Assembly (NCBI RefSeq): GCF_900156605.1 | Contig: NZ_FTOA01000001.1 | Coordinates: forward strand, 434,001-498,000 | From: Insolitispirillum peregrinum | GTDB lineage: Bacteria; Pseudomonadota; Alphaproteobacteria; Rhodospirillales; Rhodospirillaceae | DNA length: 64,000 nt | Direction: 5' to 3' | Part shown: piece after piece, positions 58,143-64,000 of the stretch | How positions within the stretch are numbered: the stretch's first letter is position 1 | Layout: the number at the start of each line of letters is the position of its first letter | Notes under the pieces: generated by a model | Seen by the model: only the letters and a program-made list of their open reading frames with translations | What the model was told of the DNA's origin: nothing | Databases searched by the model: none | Translations under genes and position numbers: made by a program

Positions 58143-59357
58143 ATGACCACTGATATCAAGTCGATCTATCTGGACAACAACGCCACCACCCGCTGTGATC
58201 CGCGGGTGGTGGAAGAGATGCTGCCGTTCTTCAGCGAGCAGTTCGGCAATCCGTCGTCGATCCACTCCTTTGGCTCGCAGGTCGGTGCCAAGGTGCGCGA
58301 GGCGCGGGCGCAGGTGGCTGCCTTGCTGGGGGCCGAGCACGACAGCGAGATCGTGTTCACCTCGGGCGGGACGGAAAGCGACAATGCCGCCATCCTGTCG
58401 GCGCTGGACCTGGCCCCGGAACGGCGGGAAATCATCACCACGGCAGTGGAACACCCGGCGATCCTGTCGTTGTGTGATTACCTGAAAAAGCACAAGGACT
58501 ACACCATCCACATCATCCCGGTTGACAAGCAGGGACGGCTGGATGTGGCGGCCTACAAGGCGGCGCTGTCGGATCGGGTGGCAATTGCCTCGATCATGTA
58601 TGCCAACAACGAAACCGGTACCCTGTTCCCGGTCGAGGGACTGGCAGAAATGGCCAAGCCCTATGGCATCCTGTTCCACACCGATGCGGTGCAGGCGGTG
58701 GGCAAGGTGGCGCTGGACCTGAAAAACAGCGATATCGACATGCTGTCGCTGTCCGGGCACAAGTTGCACGCCCCCAAGGGGATCGGTGCGCTGTACCTGA
58801 AGCGCGGCACGCGCTTCCGTCCGCTGATCCGTGGCGGTCATCAGGAACGCGAGCGGCGGGCCGGGACCGAGAACACCACCGGCATCATCGGGCTGGGCAA
58901 GGCCTGCGAGTTGGCTCTGACCTACATGGAGCATGAAAATACCGAAGTGGCCCGCCTGCGCGACAAGCTGGAGCAGGGGATCATCAGTCAGGTGTCGCAT
59001 GCCTTTGTCACTGGCGACGTGCGCAACCGTCTGCCGAACACCACCAACATTGCCTTTGAGTATATCGAAGGCGAAGCCATCCTGCTGTTCCTGAACCGGA
59101 TGGGGATTGCCGCCTCGTCGGGCTCGGCCTGTACCTCGGGCTCGCTGGAACCCAGCCATGTGCTGCGGGCGATGCAAATTCCCTTCACTGCCGCACACAG
59201 CGCCACCCGTTTCTCGCTGTCACGGGAAACCACCGAAGACGAAATCGACTACGTGATTTCCCACGTCCCGGCGATCATCAGCCGCCTGCGGGCGCTGTCG
59301 CCGTACTGGGATGGTGACAAGCCGCGCGCGGATGCCTTTCAGCCGGATTACGCCTGA
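58143..59357 (+). CDS. nifS: Cysteine desulfurase NifS
   Basis: 404-aa PLP enzyme that takes sulfur from cysteine for cluster assembly on Nif[55 protein letters not shown], the PLP-lysine loop [19 protein letters not shown] and the persulfide-Cys loop [19 protein letters not shown] are all intact. The ATG at 58143 is preceded by AGGA at 9 bp; an in-frame ATG at 58125 would add six residues. Confidence 0.97.
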   Translation: MTTDIKSIYLDNNATTRCDPRVVEEMLPFFSEQFGNPSSIHSFGSQVGAKVREARAQVAALLGAEHDSEIVFTSGGTESDNAAILSALDLAPERREIITTAVEHPAILSLCDYLKKHKDYTIHIIPVDKQGRLDVAAYKAALSDRVAIASIMYANNETGTLFPVEGLAEMAKPYGILFHTDAVQAVGKVALDLKNSDIDMLSLSGHKLHAPKGIGALYLKRGTRFRPLIRGGHQERERRAGTENTTGIIGLGKACELALTYMEHENTEVARLRDKLEQGIISQVSHAFVTGDVRNRLPNTTNIAFEYIEGEAILLFLNRMGIAASSGSACTSGSLEPSHVLRAMQIPFTAAHSATRFSLSRETTEDEIDYVISHVPAIISRLRALSPYWDGDKPRADAFQPDYA

Positions 59358-59439
59358 TCCTGCCCGGGGGCTGGTCGTTGCCAACGGCGGCGGCTGGCTC
59401 CCGGGGGGGCCGCGTTCAGACACAGGGGAGGGGTCAGCG

Positions 59440-60654
59440 ATGCCCCGGAAAAAGTCCCAACCACACTCTCTGGTGATGATTAACGACACCACCCTGCGCG
59501 ACGGTGAGCAAACCGCCGGGGTGGCGTTCACACGTCAGGAAAAGCTGGCGATTGCCAAGGCGCTGGATGACGCTGGTGTGCCCGAACTGGAAGTCGGCAT
59601 TCCGGCGATGGGCGATGAGGAACGCGACGGGATTCGGGCGGTGGTCGATCTCGGCTTGCGGGCCACGCCGATTGCCTGGTGCCGTTTGCGCCGCGATGAC
59701 ATTGACCTTGCCGCCGCGTGCGGTGTGCCTGCGGTCAACGTGTCGGTGCCGGTGTCCGATCAGCAGATCAGCGGCAAGCTGAAGCAGACCCGCCCCTGGG
59801 TGCTGGAGCAGGTGGACCGCATGGTCCGCCATGCCGCTGGTCTGGGGCTGGCGGTGGCGCTGGGCGGTGAAGACAGCTCGCGGGCGGACCTCGATTTTCT
59901 GAAGCAGGTGATCGCCGTGGCGGAACAGGCGGGCGCCCGCCGTTTCCGCTTTGCCGATACTCTGGGGATACTCGACCCGTTCCAGACCCATGCAGCGTTC
60001 ACCGCCTTGCGGGCGGGCAGCAGTCTGGAACTGGAAATTCACAGCCACGATGATCTTGGGTTGGCAACGGCCAATTCCCTGGCGGCAGTTCTGGGGGGGG
60101 CAACCCACGTTTCGACCACCGTCAACGGGCTGGGGGAACGGGCCGGGAATGCGCCGCTGGAAGAAGTGGTGGTGGCCCTGCAACAGGTCTATGGCCGCAG
60201 CACCGGCATTGCGCCCAAGGCGCTGCCGATGGTGTCCGAACTGGTGGCTCAGGCCTCTGGCCGTCCGATCCCGGTCAACAAGTCGATTGTCGGGGCCGGG
60301 GTGTTTACCCATGAATCCGGCATCCATGTCCATGGACTGCTGGCCGATCCGGCGAATTATCAGGCCCTTGATCCGCATGTGCTGGGGCGGGAACACCAAC
60401 TGGTGTTGGGCAAGCATTCCGGGCTGGCCGCCATTGATCACGCTTTGGAAGGTTTGGGGCTGGTGGTGGGAAAACCACAGGCCCGCGCCATTCTGGCCCG
60501 CGTGCGCGCCCATGCCGAGGCCACCAAGCAGGCACCGACCCCTGCCGACCTGTGCCGCTTTTTCGAGGAAACCCGCCTGATCCGCGATGCGGCGCTGGGC
60601 ATGATGGACTCCTCGCTGCCACCGTCGGGCGGCCCGTTGGTCTGGCATAGCTGA
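59440..60654 (+). CDS. nifV: Homocitrate synthase NifV
   Basis: 404-aa enzyme condensing acetyl-CoA and 2-oxoglutarate to homocitrate, the organic part of FeMo-cofactor. [20 protein letters not shown] carries the metal/substrate Arg-Asp motif; [38 protein letters not shown] and [20 protein letters not shown] follow, as does [13 protein letters not shown] with the second metal His pair. GGGGAGGGG precedes the start. A family-1 repeat begins 6 bp after the stop. Confidence 0.95.
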   Translation: MPRKKSQPHSLVMINDTTLRDGEQTAGVAFTRQEKLAIAKALDDAGVPELEVGIPAMGDEERDGIRAVVDLGLRATPIAWCRLRRDDIDLAAACGVPAVNVSVPVSDQQISGKLKQTRPWVLEQVDRMVRHAAGLGLAVALGGEDSSRADLDFLKQVIAVAEQAGARRFRFADTLGILDPFQTHAAFTALRAGSSLELEIHSHDDLGLATANSLAAVLGGATHVSTTVNGLGERAGNAPLEEVVVALQQVYGRSTGIAPKALPMVSELVAQASGRPIPVNKSIVGAGVFTHESGIHVHGLLADPANYQALDPHVLGREHQLVLGKHSGLAAIDHALEGLGLVVGKPQARAILARVRAHAEATKQAPTPADLCRFFEETRLIRDAALGMMDSSLPPSGGPLVWHS

Positions 60655-60660
60655 CTTGTT

Positions 60661-60763
60661 AGAGCATTGTGCGAAAAGTGGGAACCGGTTTTCGCAGCAA
60701 CAATGCGACAGAACAAAATGTTAGACCAGCGTGCCGGCGTCCGGTTTAACGCACGCTGGTCTA
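60661..60763 (-). repeat. RIME-like palindromic repeat, full copy (family 1), between nifV and nifW
   Basis: AGAGCATTGTGCGAAAAGTG, CCGGTTTTCGCAGCAACAATG, a TTAGACC joint and GACCAGCGTGC/GCACGCTGGTC. Same orientation as the copy at 19981. It occupies almost the entire gap between nifV and nifW. Confidence 0.9.
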
Positions 60764-60797
60764 ACCTTCTCTTCCCCCCTTCAGGAGACTGCTGACG

Positions 60798-61124
60798 ATG
60801 AGCGAATTTCTGCAACAGATGGCCTCCCTGTCCTCGGCCGAGGACTTCTTCAAGGCGCTGGATGTGCCCTATGACGAGCATGTGGTGCGGGTCAACCGCC
60901 TGCATATCCTCAAGCGGCTGCACGACTATCTGGGACGGGAAACCCTGAGCGGTCTGAGTGATGCGGCCCTGAAGGCGCTGTATCAGGACAAGCTGGCGCA
61001 GGCCCATGCTGACTTTGTGTCATCCGATGCGGTGACCGAGCGGGTGTTCAAGGTGTTTCAGCAGGTCAAGGGGCAGGCCTTCATCGGACTGGATGCCATC
61101 GAGCCGTTGCAAAAGGCTGAATGA
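60798..61124 (+). CDS. nifW: Nitrogenase-stabilising/protective protein NifW
   Basis: 108-aa protein. LSSAEDFFKALDVPYDEHVV, VNRLHILKRLHDYLGR and FVSSDAVTERVFKVFQQVKG are the NifW pattern. NifW helps maturation or oxygen protection of the MoFe protein. It comes last in the hesB-nifUSVW unit and is followed by a terminator. Confidence 0.92.
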   Translation: MSEFLQQMASLSSAEDFFKALDVPYDEHVVRVNRLHILKRLHDYLGRETLSGLSDAALKALYQDKLAQAHADFVSSDAVTERVFKVFQQVKGQAFIGLDAIEPLQKAE

Positions 61125-61156
61125 TGCGTCGGTCTTCTCTTTGAGGGTGACGCGCG

Positions 61157-61188
61157 AACGGGGGGCAGGATCATGCTCCCCGTTTTTT
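61157..61188 (+). terminator. Rho-independent terminator after nifW
   Basis: AACGGGGGGC pairs with GCTCCCCGTT (one G-T wobble), followed by T6. It separates the nifUSVW transcript from fixABC. Confidence 0.8.
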
Positions 61189-61231
61189 ATTGTCGCTGCG
61201 GGTCGGGCTTTGTTCCGTTTGAAGGGAAAGC

Positions 61232-61247
61232 TGTCGCTAATACGACA
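61232..61247 (+). promoter_or_regulatory. NifA upstream activator sequence (fixABC)
   Basis: TGT-CGCTAATACG-ACA, exact TGT-N10-ACA, 99 bp upstream of the -24 element. Confidence 0.8.
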
Positions 61248-61304
61248 TTTCTGTCGTGTTTGGTCCGGGGTGATGAACGCTTGATCTTCTCTAGAATGAT
61301 GGAT

Positions 61305-61317
61305 TATATCGTTGATA
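61305..61317 (-). promoter_or_regulatory. Possible IHF site between the NifA site and the fixA promoter
   Basis: On the minus strand, TATCAACGATATA matches the IHF consensus WATCAANNNNTTR in all but one fixed position. It sits in an AT-rich stretch where a bend would bring NifA to the promoter. Confidence 0.45.
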
Positions 61318-61346
61318 AATAATGATTTATAAATTTATCCTGAAAC

Positions 61347-61361
61347 TGGAACGCTGTTTGC
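61347..61361 (+). promoter_or_regulatory. Sigma-54 (-24/-12) promoter of fixABC
   Basis: TGGAAC-GCTGT-TTGC keeps the essential GG and GC with correct spacing; 46 bp before the fixA ATG. Confidence 0.85.
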
Positions 61362-61406
61362 ATTGCTCCCTTCAGAATTTCAAGCCGCTGGCTGAAGGAG
61401 TGGGGA

Positions 61407-62252
61407 ATGCACATCGTCGTTTGCATCAAACAGGTACCTGACAGCGCGCAGATCCGCGTTCACCCGGTGACCAACACCATCATGCGTCAGGGCGTGCCGA
61501 CCATCATCAACCCCTATGACCTGTTTTCACTGGAAGAAGCGTTGCGTCTGCGCGATGCGTTCGGTGGCAAGGTGACGGTCCTGACCATGGGGCCGCCGAT
61601 GGCCGAAGACTCCCTGCGCAAGGCGTTGGGGATTGGTGCGGATGATGCCGTTCTGCTGACGGACCGGTTCTTTGCCGGGTCTGATACCCTGGCGACCTCG
61701 TTCGCGCTGGCGACCGCCATTCAAAAGATCATGGAAACCGAGCCGGTGGACATGGTGTTTGCGGGCAAGCAGACCATTGATGGCGATACTGCACAGGTGG
61801 GTCCGGGGATTTGCTGCCGGTTGGGCATGCAGCAGTTGACCTATGTCCAGAAAGTGGAATCGGTCGATCCGGCGAAGCGCGAAATCGTCGTTCATCGCCG
61901 CTCCGAGGGGGGCGTGCAGGTCCTGAAGACCTCGCTGCCGTGCATGATTACCATGCTGGAAGGCACCAACCAGATCCGTTACGGCACCATGGATGACATG
62001 TTCCGGGCGGCACGGGCTGATGTGCGCGTGTGGTCGGCGGCGGCGGCGGGCATCGAAGACATGACCCGTTGCGGCCTGCGCGGCTCGCCGACGGTGGTGA
62101 AGAAGGTCTTTGCCCCCAAGGCGCGCGCCCAGAAGGCCAGGCCGGTGGACGGCGAAGGGGCCGAGGCGCTGGCTGCTGCGGCCATCGAAGCGATCTTCGC
62201 CAGCCAGCCCAAGCTGGAAAGCGATCTTCTGAAGCAGTCTGCCGGGTACTGA
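61407..62252 (+). CDS. fixA: Electron-transfer flavoprotein beta-type subunit FixA
   Basis: 281-aa ETF beta-like subunit of the FixABCX complex, which bifurcates NADH electrons between quinone and the ferredoxin/flavodoxin that feeds nitrogenase. It opens HIVVCIKQVPDSAQIRVHPV and has INPYDLFSLEEALRLRDAFG, VFAGKQTIDGDTAQVGPGIC and a C-terminal RGSPTVVKKVFAPKARAQKA. Full length. It follows its own sigma-54 promoter with GAAGGAG upstream; fixB follows after 46 bp. Confidence 0.96.
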   Translation: MHIVVCIKQVPDSAQIRVHPVTNTIMRQGVPTIINPYDLFSLEEALRLRDAFGGKVTVLTMGPPMAEDSLRKALGIGADDAVLLTDRFFAGSDTLATSFALATAIQKIMETEPVDMVFAGKQTIDGDTAQVGPGICCRLGMQQLTYVQKVESVDPAKREIVVHRRSEGGVQVLKTSLPCMITMLEGTNQIRYGTMDDMFRAARADVRVWSAAAAGIEDMTRCGLRGSPTVVKKVFAPKARAQKARPVDGEGAEALAAAAIEAIFASQPKLESDLLKQSAGY

Positions 62253-62298
62253 TCGCGCGGCGCAATCAGCAACAGGTCTTTGAAGAGGGGTTCCGAAC

Positions 62299-63390
62299 AT
62301 GAGCGCAGACAACAAGCCCGCAAGCAGCCGCGCCGGAATGAAGAAGCAGCTTCCCGAAAAGTTCATCAACTACAAGCACGTTTGGGTGTTTGTCGAACTG
62401 GAACGCGGGGAAGTCCACCCGGTGTCGTGGGAACTGCTGGGGGAAGGCCGCAAGCTGGCCGACAAGCTGGGCGTGCAACTGGCCGGGGTGGTGATGGGTC
62501 CGCCTGCCGCGACCACCCGCGCGGCGGTCGAGGGCTCTTATCGCTATGGCGCCGATACGGTCTATCTGATGGAAGACCCGTTGCTGACCGATTACCGCAA
62601 CGAGCCGTTCACCAAGGCGATGACCGATCTGGTCAACACCTATCAGCCGGAAATCCTGTTGCTGGGGGCCACCACCCTGGGCCGCGATCTGGCGGGCTCG
62701 GTGGCGACCACGCTGGCGACCGGCCTGACTGCCGACTGCACCGAGCTGGCGATTGACGATGAAGGCTCGCTGGCGGCAACCCGCCCGACCTTTGGCGGCT
62801 CGCTGCTGTGTACCATTCACACGCTGAACTTCCGCCCGCAGATGGCCACCATCCGCCCGCGCGTGATGGCGATGCCCGAAGCGAAAGACGGCGAGGTGAG
62901 TGGCGGGCTGATCGAAGTGCCGCTGAACATGAAAGAAGACGATGTGATCACCAAGATCCTCGACTTCATCGCCGACAACACCACCAACAAGGCGCAGTTG
63001 GCCTATGCCGATGTGGTGGTTGCCGGTGGCATGGGGCTGGGCAAGCCGGAAAACTTCAAGCTGGTCAAGGATCTGGCGGAAGTGCTGGGGGCCGAATACG
63101 GCGGCTCGCGTCCGCTGGTGCAAAAGGGCTGGATCGACTCGGACCGCCAGATTGGCCAGACCGGCAAGACCATCCGTCCGAAGCTGTACATTGCCGCCGG
63201 GATTTCCGGGGCCATCCAGCATCGCGTGGGGGTGGAAGGTGCCGACCTGATCCTGGCAATCAACACTGATCCCAACGCCCCGATCATGGACTTCGCCCAT
63301 CTCGCCATCATTGGCGATGCGATGACCATTCTGCCCGCCCTGACCGAAGCGTTCCGCAAGCGCCTGTCGGTCAACCGGATGGCCGGTTAA
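62299..63390 (+). CDS. fixB: Electron-transfer flavoprotein alpha-type subunit FixB
   Basis: 363-aa FAD-binding ETF alpha-type partner of FixA. An N-terminal domain ([20 protein letters not shown]) is followed by the FAD domain signatures [39 protein letters not shown] and [20 protein letters not shown]. It is slightly longer at the N-terminus than generic EtfA, usual for FixB. It ends 22 bp before fixC. Confidence 0.96.
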   Translation: MSADNKPASSRAGMKKQLPEKFINYKHVWVFVELERGEVHPVSWELLGEGRKLADKLGVQLAGVVMGPPAATTRAAVEGSYRYGADTVYLMEDPLLTDYRNEPFTKAMTDLVNTYQPEILLLGATTLGRDLAGSVATTLATGLTADCTELAIDDEGSLAATRPTFGGSLLCTIHTLNFRPQMATIRPRVMAMPEAKDGEVSGGLIEVPLNMKEDDVITKILDFIADNTTNKAQLAYADVVVAGGMGLGKPENFKLVKDLAEVLGAEYGGSRPLVQKGWIDSDRQIGQTGKTIRPKLYIAAGISGAIQHRVGVEGADLILAINTDPNAPIMDFAHLAIIGDAMTILPALTEAFRKRLSVNRMAG

Positions 63391-63412
63391 CCCCAGTACG
63401 GAGATCACCACA

Positions 63413-64000
63413 ATGACCGAGAAATTTGATGCGATCGTGGTTGGTGCCGGTCCTTCGGGGAACGCCGCCGCCTATACCATGGCCAAGGCCGGCCTGAAGG
63501 TTTTGCAGATCGAACGGGGGGAGTATCCCGGTTCAAAGAACGTGCAGGGCGCCATCCTGTACGCCGACGCGCTGGAAAAAATCATCCCCGACTTCCGCGA
63601 AGATGCGCCGCTGGAACGCCACATCATCGAACAGCGTCTGTGGATGCTGGATGATCAGTCGTACATGGGCACCCACTATCGTTCGGACAAGTTCAACGAA
63701 GAACGCCCGAACCGCTACACCATCATCCGCGCCCAGATCGACAAGTGGTTCTCGAAAAAGGTCAAGGAAGCCGGGGCGCTGGTGATCTGTGAAACCACGG
63801 TGACCGATCTGCTGAAAGACGCGGCGGGCAAGGTGATCGGGGTGCGTACCGACCGTGAAAACGGTGACATTTTCGCCGACGTGGTGGTTCTGTGCGACGG
63901 CGTGAACTCGCTGCTGGCCCAGCGCGCCGGGTTCCGCGCCGAGCTGAAGCCCGAGCATGTGGCGCTGGCGGTGAAGGAAATGCATTTCCTGCCGCGTGAC
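63413..64000 (+). CDS. fixC: FixC flavoprotein, ETF-quinone oxidoreductase-like (C-terminus outside window)
   Basis: First 196 codons of FixC, the quinone-side flavoprotein of the FixABCX complex. The N-terminal FAD-binding motif is [20 protein letters not shown], followed by [19 protein letters not shown] and [17 protein letters not shown], as in FixC. CGGAG precedes the ATG. The frame is open to the window edge; fixX probably follows beyond it. Confidence 0.94.
   Translation, partial: MTEKFDAIVVGAGPSGNAAAYTMAKAGLKVLQIERGEYPGSKNVQGAILYADALEKIIPDFREDAPLERHIIEQRLWMLDDQSYMGTHYRSDKFNEERPNRYTIIRAQIDKWFSKKVKEAGALVICETTVTDLLKDAAGKVIGVRTDRENGDIFADVVVLCDGVNSLLAQRAGFRAELKPEHVALAVKEMHFLPRD

Noticed and set aside
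57093-59198. Long minus-strand open frame opposite nifU and nifS
   Set aside because: Covers two certain genes with intact motifs; its translation shows no protein-family pattern.

Overview
The window is GC-rich alphaproteobacterial chromosome. It looks like a free-living, flagellated, nitrogen-fixing member of the Rhodospirillales, of the Rhodospirillum, Novispirillum or Azospirillum kind. This rests on a HesB-nifU-nifS-nifV-nifW-fixABC block with sigma-54/NifA sites, a MucR/Ros regulator, an aa3-type cox cluster, a CtaG copper chaperone, a RibBX-type riboflavin enzyme and RIME-like palindromic intergenic repeats. The species is an inference. No rRNA, tRNA, CRISPR array, transposase or phage gene was recognised.

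Layout. 1-7.4 kb: an ABC-2 exporter (permease cut by the window edge), a DUF115-like protein, a GmhA-type sugar isomerase, a TPR/glycosyltransferase, an XRE regulator and a LuxR-type regulator. 7.4-8.2 kb: a gene-free patch of dispersed repeats. 8.2-14.0 kb: one very large Ser/Thr kinase-AAA ATPase-GAF-PAS-histidine kinase, with 18-bp direct repeats before its start. 14.2-19.9 kb: a small unknown gene, three glycosyltransferase-type genes (one a TPR-GT41 protein) and flagellin. With the genes at 1.6-5.7 kb these suggest a surface-glycan or flagellin-glycosylation locus. 20.0-20.5 kb: a second repeat patch.

20.5-24.4 kb: coxB-coxA-ctaG-coxC. 24.4-30 kb (mostly minus strand): oxyR, a glutathione S-transferase, yccF, a TRAP solute-binding protein, bpt, a RatA/Coq10 protein and mucR. 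30.2-38.5 kb: a plus-strand housekeeping run, rpiB, glyA, nrdR, ribD, ribE, ribBX, ribH, nusB, thiL and a FliL-like membrane protein. 38.7-50.3 kb: a proton-pumping pyrophosphatase, a TolC-family protein, a large GGDEF-EAL protein, pdxJ, a GNAT acetyltransferase, three tandem palindromic repeats, serC and a soluble chemoreceptor with a CZB zinc-binding domain. 50.5-53 kb: hisZ and purA. 53.3-56.4 kb: a membrane-anchored probable pseudokinase coupled to a small membrane protein, then an unknown gene.

56.6-64 kb: the nitrogen-fixation block. It has two separately promoted units, HesB-nifUSVW and fixABC (fixC cut by the window end). Each has a -24/-12 promoter and a TGT-N10-ACA NifA site upstream, so FeS-cluster assembly, homocitrate synthesis and electron supply to nitrogenase should be switched on together. 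The least-explained items are the repeat families, the large hybrid kinase, the pseudokinase pair and the glycosylation genes around flagellin.
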